Positions 26,435-34,260 of a DNA stretch of 64,000 nt are shown one piece after another. The notes beneath the pieces are model-generated. The model worked only from the letters and a program-made list of their open reading frames with translations. It was not told where the DNA came from and ran no database searches. The position numbers and the translations under genes were made by a program. Each line of letters starts with the position of its first letter. The first letter of the stretch is position 1. Source of the stretch: Thermococcus sp. AM4 (GTDB taxonomy: Archaea; Methanobacteriota_B; Thermococci; Thermococcales; Thermococcaceae); assembly GCF_000151205.2 (NCBI RefSeq), contig NC_016051.1, positions 496,001-560,000 on the forward strand, written 5' to 3'.

Positions 26435-26854
26435 TTACTTCTCGTTCAACGCCGCTCCGAGGTTCTTGGCCAGAGTTAGTAGGAAGCCGAGACCCTTCTG
26501 AACGTCCTCGTCGCGGAGGTAGCCGAGAGCGGCTGTCATTCCGACCTTCGGAACCTCCTTGGGGTTGGTCTCCGCGAGGGCCTTGAGCAGCGCTTTGACG
26601 AGTTCCTCCGTGTTCCAGCTGAGCTTTCTGACGTCCTCAACCTCGAGCTCCCTGACCGGTTTGAGGGCAGAATTCCCTATCGCGGTGAGCCTCAGTATCG
26701 CCTTCTCCTCGGCTATGGTCTCAAGCAACTTATCACCGTTCTCTGTCATGGCCCTGAGGATTCCGAGTGTTCCGCTCTTCTTCAAAGCCACGGCAACCTC
26801 AACCAGCTCCTTAACGGCGGCAATCTCTTCGGGGGTGAAATTGAGCTCGCTCAT
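26435..26854 (-). CDS. DUF1641 family protein
   Basis: 139 residues from ATG 26854 (GAGGTGAGGAAG directly before it). All helical and acidic, with VEVAVALKKSGTLGILRAM and VGMTAALGYLRDEDVQKGLGFLL. These match my memory of DUF1641, a family often encoded beside sulfide:quinone or flavocytochrome c-type oxidoreductases and formate dehydrogenases. It starts ten bases after the oxidoreductase stop, so the two are likely cotranslated and may be partners. Confidence 0.75.
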   Translation of the reverse strand: MSELNFTPEEIAAVKELVEVAVALKKSGTLGILRAMTENGDKLLETIAEEKAILRLTAIGNSALKPVRELEVEDVRKLSWNTEELVKALLKALAETNPKEVPKVGMTAALGYLRDEDVQKGLGFLLTLAKNLGAALNEK

Positions 26855-26864
26855 CTTCCTCACC

Positions 26865-28013
26865 TCACAGCCTCAAACTGTCGAGCCAGCCCCTGTAGAA
26901 GGAGTCCTTCATCATCCTGACCAGCGGGCTCTTGAAGAGCAGGTAGCACTCGCGCCTGTACTTGCTTCCGGTCCACTCGTACTCACAGTTGCCGACGAAG
27001 CCGGTGTTGTAGCCGTGGCCGACGCACATCGTCGGGGCGTACTCCGCGACCGGGAACCCGCCGTGTATCTGGTGGAGTATGCTCGTCGCGGAAACTATCG
27101 AGGCGTTGTGGAGCGGAACGCCCGCTGTCAAGAGTCCAAGCGGTGGCATGCTCGCTTCGCTGACGACGTAGACCTCATCGTAGCCGGGGTAGCGGAAGTC
27201 CGGTCCCTTAACCTTGGCCCAGCGCGGGTCCTTCTCGTCGGCCATGAAGGCCATGACGTCGGGAATCGCTATGGGTGGCACTTTGATTAGGAGGTCGTAC
27301 TCAACCTCGGCGTTCTTGGTGATGACCTTGTTCGGCGTTATCTCAACGTGCCCCTCGTTCCTGATGAAGTTCACCCTCGCCTTCTCCATTTCCCTCTTGA
27401 AGAACCTGACGAGGTCCGGACCGAGTCCGATGGCCGGCTCCTTGTCCGGGTGAACGACGGTAATCTCGACGTCGTCAATTCCGCGGTGCTCAAAGTACAT
27501 CCTGAGGTTGAGGCCCATCTCGTATGGATAGATGCCACAGCGGTGCGGTGCCTCGGGGGTGTAGATGACTATTCTCTTCCCCTTGAACTCGTAGAGGGCC
27601 TTTCTCAGCTCAAGGGCCCCTTCAAGGGTGAAGTTGTGGTAGCCGTGCTCGGCCAGTCCCTTGTACTTGTCCCAGACGTACTTGACGCCGAGGCCGAGGA
27701 CGAGGTAGTCGTAGTCGTAAACCTTTCCTCCCTCTGTCTTTACCTGTCTGTTATCGAGGTCAATCTCGGTAACCCTATCGATGTCAACCTTGAAGCCGTA
27801 GACCTTCTCGGCGTTCTTTATCGGCGCCCAGGTCTCGTGCCCCTCGGCGGAACCGAGCGCAACCTCCATGAAGAGCGGTGGCATGTAGTGCCTCTCGCTC
27901 GCGGTCACCATCGTTACGTCAACGTCAAGCTTGAGTCTGTCCGCTTCCGCCTTCAGATAGCGCGCCGCCACGAGACCGGCGGTGCCTCCTCCGAGAACCA
28001 AAACCCTGGCCAT
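26865..28013 (-). CDS. Sulfide:quinone oxidoreductase / NDH-2-like flavoprotein
   Basis: 382 residues. N-terminal FAD site VLVLGGGTAGLVAARYL (residues 4-20) and the second nucleotide fold near 145-190. Four cysteines, C159 (APHRCGIYPYE), C330 (PTMCVGHG), C343 and C356, sit where sulfide:quinone oxidoreductases carry their sulfide-oxidising cysteines; NDH-2 enzymes lack this set. The C-terminal amphipathic region (residues 360-382) could bind the membrane. The reaction would move electrons from sulfide or NAD(P)H to a quinone. It is divergent from cydAB and cotranscribed with the DUF1641 protein and hemH, implying an electron donor for the oxidase. Confidence 0.82.
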   Translation of the reverse strand: MARVLVLGGGTAGLVAARYLKAEADRLKLDVDVTMVTASERHYMPPLFMEVALGSAEGHETWAPIKNAEKVYGFKVDIDRVTEIDLDNRQVKTEGGKVYDYDYLVLGLGVKYVWDKYKGLAEHGYHNFTLEGALELRKALYEFKGKRIVIYTPEAPHRCGIYPYEMGLNLRMYFEHRGIDDVEITVVHPDKEPAIGLGPDLVRFFKREMEKARVNFIRNEGHVEITPNKVITKNAEVEYDLLIKVPPIAIPDVMAFMADEKDPRWAKVKGPDFRYPGYDEVYVVSEASMPPLGLLTAGVPLHNASIVSATSILHQIHGGFPVAEYAPTMCVGHGYNTGFVGNCEYEWTGSKYRRECYLLFKSPLVRMMKDSFYRGWLDSLRL

Positions 28014-28060
28014 AAAAGTGCACCTCCGTGTAGTACCTCTGGTGGATATGGTGTGTGGGA

Positions 28061-28070
28061 GTATTTAACC
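28061..28070 (-). promoter_or_regulatory. Promoter of the quinone oxidoreductase-hemH operon
   Basis: On the minus strand GGTTAAATAC (28061-28070), preceded by TCGAAAG, forms a BRE/TATA pair about 50 bases before the ATG at 28013, leaving room for the GGAGGTG site. Confidence 0.55.
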
Positions 28071-28157
28071 CTTTCGATTTTCATACCTTAAAGGTTTGAG
28101 TCCCGGAGACGAAAACCCTTTAAGAAGAAGTTCCCAAATCATACTTCGGTGGTTCCC

Positions 28158-28361
28158 ATGGCGGTGAAGGCTGAAACCGGAACTGAGGTGAAGGCGGGAT
28201 TAACGGCGATAGTGCTTGCCCTGCTGTTCGTTTTGGTGGCGTTCCTGCTCCACAACGTCGTTTGGGTTGTTCCGGGGATGATTTTCGGCATAGGATTTCT
28301 CATCTGGGTTCTGGAGAAGAACGGACTGGGCTTTTTCACGAAGCCGAAAGCCGGCAGCTGA
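28158..28361 (+). CDS. Small two-helix membrane protein upstream of cydA
   Basis: 67 residues from ATG 28158 (GGTGG five bases upstream; GTG 28149 is the alternative). Two membrane helices, about 14-33 and 36-55, then a short basic tail (EKNGLGFFTKPKAGS). No known motif. It has its own promoter-like CGAAAACCCTTTAAG near 28110-28124. Its position before cydAB suggests an accessory subunit like CydX/CydS, but it has no sequence similarity to them that I can see. Confidence 0.55.
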   Translation: MAVKAETGTEVKAGLTAIVLALLFVLVAFLLHNVVWVVPGMIFGIGFLIWVLEKNGLGFFTKPKAGS

Positions 28362-28363
28362 TG

Positions 28364-28378
28364 TTTTTCGTTATTTTT
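28364..28378 (+). terminator. T-rich terminator after the small membrane protein
   Basis: Two runs of five T separated by CGTTA directly follow the stop codon; archaeal termination commonly uses such U-rich ends. Confidence 0.4.
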
Positions 28379-28386
28379 AGTCAAAC

Positions 28387-28446
28387 GTCGAAAACCAAAA
28401 GTTGCCAAGTCGAAAACGTTATAAGTTTGGACATCGGTGTTTTCGA
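28387..28446 (+). promoter_or_regulatory. cydAB promoter with repeated TCGAAAAC elements
   Basis: TTATAAG (28419-28425) is the TATA and the CGAAAAC before it the BRE. The nonamer GTCGAAAAC occurs at 28387-28395 and again at 28409-28417, 22 bases apart (two helical turns), and its inverse GTTTTCGA lies at 28439-28446, at the predicted start of transcription. One copy must serve as the BRE, so only the outer two are operator candidates. Confidence 0.45.
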
Positions 28447-28478
28447 TTTGAGGAGCAAACTTTGGGAGGTGAAATGGT

Positions 28479-30002
28479 ATGGATCCCATACTGCTTTCAA
28501 GGATACAGTTTGCCCTGACCGCGGGCTACCATTGGATTTTCGTGCCCGCGAGCATAGGAATGGCCTTCATGGTCTTCCTGCTATGGACCATGGCAGCGAT
28601 AACGAACGAGGAGCAGTGGCACAAGGCGGCGAAGTTCTTCAGCAAGTGGCTTGGGGTTTTCTTCGTCCTCGGTGTCCCCACTGGAATCGTCATGGAGTTC
28701 GAGTTCGGTGCTAACTGGGCCAACTACTCGGTCTTCGTCGGCTCGATCTTCGGGCCGCCGCTGATGCTTGAGGGTCTCTTCGCCTTCGCCCTCGAGTCGA
28801 CGTTCCTCGGTGTGCTTCTCTTCGGTATGGACAGGCTCCCGAGGGCCATAACTTGGATTTCGTCGTTCTTCGTGTTCATCGGTTCGAGTCTCTCCGGCCT
28901 GTGGATTCTCATCGCCAACAGCTGGCAACAGACGCCGACAGCCTACATCATCAGGGACACGCCTCTTGGCCCCAGGGCCGAGCTGACCGACTTCATGAAG
29001 GCAGTTTTCAACCCTCTCCTGGTCAGCCAGTACACCCACACAATAAACTCCGCAATCCTCACCGGCGCCTACATAGTCGTCGCGGTCAGCGCCTACTACC
29101 TGCTCAAGAAGAGGCACGTCCAGGTCGCGAGGAGCGCGCTCGCCCTGGGCATAGTCGTTCTCGCGATAAGCTCTATAATCCAGCTCTATCCAACGGGCCA
29201 CGAGGAGGGCATGGTCATAGCCAAGTACCAGCCCACGAAGCTCGCCGCAGACGAGGGCCTCTTCAAGACCGAGAAGGGTGCGCCCATGGTCATATTCGGA
29301 ATAGTGGACGAGAAGAACCAGGAGGTTAAGGCTGCCATAGGAATTCCAAAGCTCCTCAGCTGGCTTGCCTTTGGCGACTGGAACGCTGAAGTTATGGGGC
29401 TCCACGACGCGGCCAGATACGTATGGTACGAGCAGGTTCTCAACAACCCGAACTTCGAGAACGAGAAGGTGAAGAAGCAGGTCATAGAGGGTATAATGAA
29501 GGCCCACGGCGTTGATCCCAACGCTCCAGACGCCAACGAGCAGATGGTGAAGGTCCTTGAAGATGCCGTGCCGGTTGCCTTCATGTTCTACGCCTACCGC
29601 GTCATGGTCGGCCTTGGAACGCTCTTCATACTGATCGGCCTCGTGGGCGTTCTGCTCCTCCTGCTCGGCAAGCTCTACGACGCCAGATGGTTCCTCAAGG
29701 TGCTCGTCGTGACGATACCGCTTCCGTGGCTCGCGGGCGAGGCGGGCTGGTTCACCCACGAGGTCGGCAGGATGCCATGGATGGTCTGGGGCCTCGTCAC
29801 AACGAACACGGGTGTATCCTCCAACGTCTCGGCAACCCACGTGCTGATAACCCTCATAGGCTTCGTCGTGGTCTACAGCATACTGTTCTACATCTGGCTC
29901 CACTTCGTCAGGAAGCTCATCAGAGAGGGCCCCGAGCCGGTTGAGGGTGACCTCACCTCAAAGCCAACCCCTGCCGTTAGCGCCGCGGGAGGTGGTCAGT
30001 GA
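28479..30002 (+). CDS. cydA: Cytochrome bd oxidase subunit I
   Basis: 507 residues; ATG 28479 follows GGAGGTG by seven bases. It oxidises quinol and reduces oxygen with three hemes. Expected ligands are present: the b595 histidine in TAGYHWIFVPASIGM, the b558 histidine in SQYTHTINSAILTGA and the b558 methionine in YRVMVGLG. The quinol loop has KYQPTKLAADEG, and the oxygen-site region has GRMPW in place of the usual GRQPW. The short Q-loop form and 9 helices are normal. Finding it in Thermococcales is unusual, since the order has no established quinone or heme respiration. Confidence 0.97.
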   Translation: MDPILLSRIQFALTAGYHWIFVPASIGMAFMVFLLWTMAAITNEEQWHKAAKFFSKWLGVFFVLGVPTGIVMEFEFGANWANYSVFVGSIFGPPLMLEGLFAFALESTFLGVLLFGMDRLPRAITWISSFFVFIGSSLSGLWILIANSWQQTPTAYIIRDTPLGPRAELTDFMKAVFNPLLVSQYTHTINSAILTGAYIVVAVSAYYLLKKRHVQVARSALALGIVVLAISSIIQLYPTGHEEGMVIAKYQPTKLAADEGLFKTEKGAPMVIFGIVDEKNQEVKAAIGIPKLLSWLAFGDWNAEVMGLHDAARYVWYEQVLNNPNFENEKVKKQVIEGIMKAHGVDPNAPDANEQMVKVLEDAVPVAFMFYAYRVMVGLGTLFILIGLVGVLLLLLGKLYDARWFLKVLVVTIPLPWLAGEAGWFTHEVGRMPWMVWGLVTTNTGVSSNVSATHVLITLIGFVVVYSILFYIWLHFVRKLIREGPEPVEGDLTSKPTPAVSAAGGGQ

Positions 30003-30997
30003 TGGACTACGCGAGTGCCTGGTTTTACTTTTCCGCCTTCCTCCTTGGAATGTACCTAGCGTTTGACGGCTTCGACCTCGGCATAGGCGCGTTGCTCGCC
30101 CTGATCAAGGACCAGAGGGAGCGCGACATACTCGTGAACACCATCGCGCCGGTCTGGGACGGCAACGAGGTCTGGTTCATCACCTGGGGAGCCGGGCTCT
30201 TCGCGATGTGGCCGGCGCTCTACGCGACGCTCTTCAGCACGTTCTACCTCGCGGTCTGGCTGCTCGCGTTCCTGTTCATATTCAGGGCTGTCGGCTTTGA
30301 GTTCAGAAACAAGAACAAAGAGCTATGGGACAAGCTCTTCGCCCTCGTCAGCGCATTAATCCCGCTCGTCATCGGCGTCATCGTTGGCAACCTCATCATG
30401 GGAATCCCCATCGACGCCAAGGGCTTCCACGGCTCACTGCTGACGCTCTTCAGGCCGTACCCGCTCATAGTCGGCCTCTTCGTGCTCTTCGCGGTGACCT
30501 GGCACGGGGCCAATTGGGGCGTCTACAAGACCACAGGAAAGCTCCAGGAGAAGATGAGGGACTTTGCTTTCAAGGCCTGGCTCCTGACCGTCGTCTTCCT
30601 CCTGCTCACGGTCATCGGCATGAAGATCTGGGCCCCGCTGAGGTTCGAGAGGCTCATGACCCCACTCGGACTCTTCCTGACGGTCGTAATCCTCGTGGCA
30701 GGGCTGCTCGACGGCTACCTCATCAAGAAGGGCGAGGAGAAACTAACATTTTACATCAGCTGGCTGGCCTTCCCGCTCGTGGTGTTCCTCGTCTACTACA
30801 CGATGTACCCCTACTGGGTCATCTCGACCACCGACCCGAACTTCAAGCTCAGCATACACGACCTCGCGGCATCTCCACTGACCCTCAAGGCCGTCCTGGG
30901 AATCTCGCTGATCCTGGCGGTCATCATCATGGCCTACACCCTCTACGTATACAGGGCCTTCGGCGGAAAGGTCACCGAGGCGGAGGGCTACTACTGA
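30002..30997 (+). CDS. cydB: Cytochrome bd oxidase subunit II
   Basis: 331 residues from ATG 30002, which overlaps the cydA stop (TGATG) with GGAGGTGG seven bases upstream. Eight or nine membrane helices. N-terminal LAFDGFDLGIGALLAL and WDGNEVWFITWGAG are CydB hallmarks. It pairs with CydA but binds no heme itself in known enzymes. No cydCD-type heme/thiol exporter is in the window. Confidence 0.97.
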   Translation: MDYASAWFYFSAFLLGMYLAFDGFDLGIGALLALIKDQRERDILVNTIAPVWDGNEVWFITWGAGLFAMWPALYATLFSTFYLAVWLLAFLFIFRAVGFEFRNKNKELWDKLFALVSALIPLVIGVIVGNLIMGIPIDAKGFHGSLLTLFRPYPLIVGLFVLFAVTWHGANWGVYKTTGKLQEKMRDFAFKAWLLTVVFLLLTVIGMKIWAPLRFERLMTPLGLFLTVVILVAGLLDGYLIKKGEEKLTFYISWLAFPLVVFLVYYTMYPYWVISTTDPNFKLSIHDLAASPLTLKAVLGISLILAVIIMAYTLYVYRAFGGKVTEAEGYY

Positions 30998-31047
30998 GTT
31001 CCCCTTTCCTTTTTCGATATTCGAACTTTTTTAGGGAAAAGTTTATA
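30998..31047 (+). promoter_or_regulatory. T-rich cydB end and promoter of the radical SAM gene
   Basis: TTTCCTTTTTCGATATTCGAACTTTTTT would allow some termination after cydB; within it TTCGA and TCGAA form a short inverted repeat around TAT. TTTATAAT at about 31040-31047 with AAAAG before it is a TATA, so the following genes can be read from their own start as well as by readthrough. Confidence 0.45.
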
Positions 31048-31096
31048 ATTCGAGTCACCTAAGTTCCTTCTGGAAACCTAAAAAACGGTGGTCGAA

Positions 31097-32299
31097 ATGC
31101 ACAGAGGCAGATCTACCGGCTGGCCCTACGACCGGAAGCCGGTCCTCGTCTTCTGGGAGACGACGAAGGCCTGCCAGCTCAAGTGCAAGCACTGCAGAGC
31201 GGAGGCGATACTCCAGGCACTGCCGGGCGAGCTGAGTACCGAGGAGGGAAAGGCCCTCATCGATTCCCTCACCGACTTCGGAAGGCCCTACCCGATACTC
31301 ATTCTCACCGGTGGCGACCCGCTCATGAGGAAGGACATCTTCGAGCTTATTGACTACGCTGTTGAGAAGGGCGTAAGGGTAGGCCTCGCCCCTGCCGTGA
31401 CACCTCTCCTGACCGAGGAAACAATCGAGAGAATCGCGAGGAGCGGAGTTAAGGCGGTAAGCATAAGCCTCGACAGCCCGTTTCCAGATGTCCACGACGC
31501 AATCAGAGGCATAGAAGGGACGTGGGAGAAAACCGTCTGGGCCATCAAGGAGTTCCTGAAACACGGCCTAAGCGTTCAGGTGAACACGGTTGTGATGCGC
31601 GAGACCGTTGAGGGTTTGCCCGAGATGGTGAAGCTCCTCAAAGACCTCGGCGTCGAAATCTGGGAGGTCTTCTACCTCGTCCCGACCGGGAGGGGCAACT
31701 TCGAGAGCGATCTAAGGCCGGAGGAGTGGGAGGACGTCACGCACTTCCTTTACGAGGCCTCGAAGCACCTCCTCGTGAGGACCACCGAGGGCCCGATGTT
31801 CAGAAGGGTAGCGATAATGAGGAAAGCCCTTGAGGAGAGGGGACTCGACCCCGACGAGGTTCTCAAGCCAGGGGAACTCTACTTCCGGCTGAAGAAGAGG
31901 CTCGTTGAGCTTCTCGGCGGAGGTGGAGAGGCGAGGGCGCAGACGATGGGGACGCGCGACGGAAAGGGAATCGTTTTCATCGCCTACAACGGCAACGTCT
32001 ACCCGAGCGGTTTCCTGCCCTTCAGCGTCGGCAACGTCCGCGAGAAAAGTTTGGTCGAGATTTACAGGGAGAGTGAACTTATGAAAAAGCTCCGCTCGGC
32101 CGAGTTCGAGGGGCGCTGTGGGAAGTGCGAGTTCAGGGAAATCTGCGGGGGAAGCCGGGCGAGGGCCTACGCCTATAGCTTAAACCCTCTCGCCGAAGAC
32201 CCGGCCTGCCCGTACGAGCCCGGCTCATACCTCAGGCTCGCCGGCGAACTCGGGCTGAACCTTCCAATCGGAACCTTCGGAGGGCAAAAGCCGATTTGA
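31097..32299 (+). CDS. Radical SAM/SPASM protein, AhbD/NirJ/TIGR04053-like
   Basis: 400 residues from ATG 31097 (GGTGG six bases upstream). The radical SAM cluster is C26-x3-C30-x2-C33 (KACQLKCKHC), followed by LTGGDPL. The C-terminal SPASM region has CGKCEFREICGGSRARAYAY and a later DPACPY, a pattern shared by AhbC, AhbD and NirJ. AhbD turns iron-coproporphyrin III into heme by two oxidative decarboxylations. The gene sits between cytochrome bd and a tetrapyrrole/iron-type importer, with ferrochelatase nearby, so a heme-related reaction is likely. Exact reaction is inference. Confidence 0.8.
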   Translation: MHRGRSTGWPYDRKPVLVFWETTKACQLKCKHCRAEAILQALPGELSTEEGKALIDSLTDFGRPYPILILTGGDPLMRKDIFELIDYAVEKGVRVGLAPAVTPLLTEETIERIARSGVKAVSISLDSPFPDVHDAIRGIEGTWEKTVWAIKEFLKHGLSVQVNTVVMRETVEGLPEMVKLLKDLGVEIWEVFYLVPTGRGNFESDLRPEEWEDVTHFLYEASKHLLVRTTEGPMFRRVAIMRKALEERGLDPDEVLKPGELYFRLKKRLVELLGGGGEARAQTMGTRDGKGIVFIAYNGNVYPSGFLPFSVGNVREKSLVEIYRESELMKKLRSAEFEGRCGKCEFREICGGSRARAYAYSLNPLAEDPACPYEPGSYLRLAGELGLNLPIGTFGGQKPI

Positions 32300-32309
32300 G
32301 GTGGTGGAG

Positions 32310-33368
32310 ATGAGGTGGAGCGGTCTAATCCTGTCGGTCGTTCTCCTCCTCGCGGTCGTTTCGGCCGGTTGCGTGGGCAACTCAACCGGAACCTCAAGCG
32401 AGGCAACGGCAAAGGAAGTAACCGTGAAGGACTTCTCGGGAAGGAGCGTCACGGTTAAAGTTCCGGTTCAGCGGGCGGTCGTTCTCTCGACTTCCGCCCT
32501 CGAAATAATCCAGCTCCTCAACGCGAGCGACCAGGTCGTCGGGATTCCCAAGGAAGCCCAGTACGACGCTTTACTGAGCGAAAGCCTGAAGAACAAGACC
32601 GTCGTCGGCGCGAGGCTCAAGATTACCGACTGGGAGAAGGTTTTAGCTCTGAAGCCCGACCTAATCATCGACCTCGACCTGAAGAAGTTCTACAACGTTG
32701 ACGAGCTCCTCAACCGCTCCGCCAGCTACGGAATTCCGGTTGTTCTTCTGAGGGAGGATAACCTCGAGGACATACCCAGGGCCGTTTCGCTCCTCGGCGA
32801 GCTCTTCGGAAGGGAGAAAGAGGCCAAAGCCTTCGACAACTACTTCAACGAGCAGGTGAAGGGAGTTCAGGCCATAGCCTCAAAGGTTCCGGCCAACGAG
32901 AGGAAGAAGGTCGTAATGATACAGCCGATAATGGGCAAGCTCTACCTCGTCAACGGCAACGACGTCCTTGCTCAGGCCGTCAGGCTTGTGGGGGCGAACT
33001 ACCTCGTGAACCTGACCTTCAACGGCTACACACCGGTTAGGGTCCCGATGGACGGGGAGAAGATAATAGCGAGCTACCGCGACGCCGACGTCGTAATCCT
33101 CCTCACGAGCGCAATAACGCCTTACGAGAAGGTCGAGAAGCTCAGGGAGGAGATGCTCAGCGATGAGGCCTGGAAGGGCATTAAGGCCGTCGGGGAGGGC
33201 AACGTAGTAATCCTCAGGGCGGACATGGGCAAGGACTCCTTCCTCCGCTGGAGCCCGCGCTTGGCAGTGGGAATCTGGGTCATTGGAAAGGCAATCTACC
33301 CGGACTACTACCCCGCCTGGAATGACAAGGCCAAGGACTTTCTGAAGAGGTTCTACGGCCTCTCCTGA
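32310..33368 (+). CDS. Substrate-binding lipoprotein of a FecB/BtuF-type importer
   Basis: 352 residues from ATG 32310. Lipoprotein signal ending VVSAGC, with the lipid-anchored Cys20, then a Thr/Ser linker. Two Rossmann-like lobes joined by a long helix follow the cluster-A-2 family pattern: AVVLSTSALEIIQLLNAS, LKPDLIIDLD, and SFLRWSPRLAVGIWVIGK at the end. The family binds siderophores, cobalamin or heme outside the cell. Being next to heme-related enzymes, porphyrin or heme is the best guess. Confidence 0.85.
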   Translation: MRWSGLILSVVLLLAVVSAGCVGNSTGTSSEATAKEVTVKDFSGRSVTVKVPVQRAVVLSTSALEIIQLLNASDQVVGIPKEAQYDALLSESLKNKTVVGARLKITDWEKVLALKPDLIIDLDLKKFYNVDELLNRSASYGIPVVLLREDNLEDIPRAVSLLGELFGREKEAKAFDNYFNEQVKGVQAIASKVPANERKKVVMIQPIMGKLYLVNGNDVLAQAVRLVGANYLVNLTFNGYTPVRVPMDGEKIIASYRDADVVILLTSAITPYEKVEKLREEMLSDEAWKGIKAVGEGNVVILRADMGKDSFLRWSPRLAVGIWVIGKAIYPDYYPAWNDKAKDFLKRFYGLS

Positions 33369-33389
33369 TTTTCCTTTTGGGGTGGGACG

Positions 33390-34259
33390 ATGATAGCGGT
33401 CTTTCCAGCGAGTCTCGCGGAAATCGTCAAACTCGTCGGGAAAGCCGGGGAGATAGCCGGGGTGAACGAGGAAATCAGGCTTGACCCCTGCCTTCCCGAG
33501 CTGAAGGATAAGCCTGTCATCGGGAAGTACCTCAAGAGGAGCAAGAAGACCTACTGGGACGTTCTGGAGGAGCTTAGGCCGGACCTTATCCTCGACTTCG
33601 AGGTTGAGAACCTGCACTCAGGGAACGAGCTGAGGGCCTTTGGGGAGCGTATAGGGGCAAGGGTCGAGCTGATTGACTTCGAGACTGTTGAAGGCCTCGT
33701 CGAGGCGAGCAGGAGGATAGCCGAACTGACGAACGGCGATTTTTCAAGGCTCGGTGAATTCTATGAGAAGCACCTGACGAGGCTGGGTGAGATAACTGAA
33801 GCCATCGAGGAGAGGCCTAAAGCCCTGCTCACCTACCGGAACTTCAACGTCGTAACGAGGACCAACGTTCTGAGCGACGCGGTTAGAAAAGCAGGGGCGA
33901 TGAACCTCGGCGAGAGGATACAGACAAGGCGGAAGGTCTATCCGGTAAAGAAGGAGCGCTTCTTCAGGGCCTTCGGCGATGCGGAGCACCTCTTCCTGCT
34001 CACGAGCATAATGACGGACAGGGAGAAGATGGAAGAGATAAGGGACGAAATCCTTGACTCGGCCGAGTGGAGGGCAATCGAAGCCGTTCAGCTCGGAAAC
34101 GCGCACATAGTCGGCTCGGCCCTCGACCTTGAGAGCTTCATGCGCTGGAGTCCCCGCATAATCCCGGGAATCTACCAGCTCGGAAGGTTTGTTCACGGAA
34201 GGGCCTTTCCGAAGTGGAAAAGAGTCGCGGGGGAACTCTACTCGCTCTGCGGTGTTTGA
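33390..34259 (+). CDS. Leaderless FecB/BtuF-fold protein
   Basis: 289 residues; GGGGTGGGACG lies just before the ATG. Sequence is homologous to the lipoprotein upstream (FPASLAEIVKLVGKAGEIAG, LRPDLILDFE, SFMRWSPRIIPGIYQLGR) but begins directly with the fold: there is no signal peptide, lipobox or membrane helix. It is therefore predicted to be cytoplasmic. A ligand carrier or chaperone for the imported molecule is possible; a start missed upstream is unlikely because only 21 bases separate it from the previous stop. Confidence 0.75.
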   Translation: MIAVFPASLAEIVKLVGKAGEIAGVNEEIRLDPCLPELKDKPVIGKYLKRSKKTYWDVLEELRPDLILDFEVENLHSGNELRAFGERIGARVELIDFETVEGLVEASRRIAELTNGDFSRLGEFYEKHLTRLGEITEAIEERPKALLTYRNFNVVTRTNVLSDAVRKAGAMNLGERIQTRRKVYPVKKERFFRAFGDAEHLFLLTSIMTDREKMEEIRDEILDSAEWRAIEAVQLGNAHIVGSALDLESFMRWSPRIIPGIYQLGRFVHGRAFPKWKRVAGELYSLCGV

Positions 34260-34260
34260 G

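Noticed and set aside
28387-28417. Both GTCGAAAAC copies as an operator
   Set aside because: The second copy is the normal BRE; CGAAA before TATA recurs upstream of unrelated genes in this window, so only the upstream and inverted copies can be argued.
28581-29903. Long reading frame (440 residues) opposite cydA
   Set aside because: Acidic, low-complexity translation typical of the antisense of a GC-biased membrane protein; cydA motifs are unambiguous.
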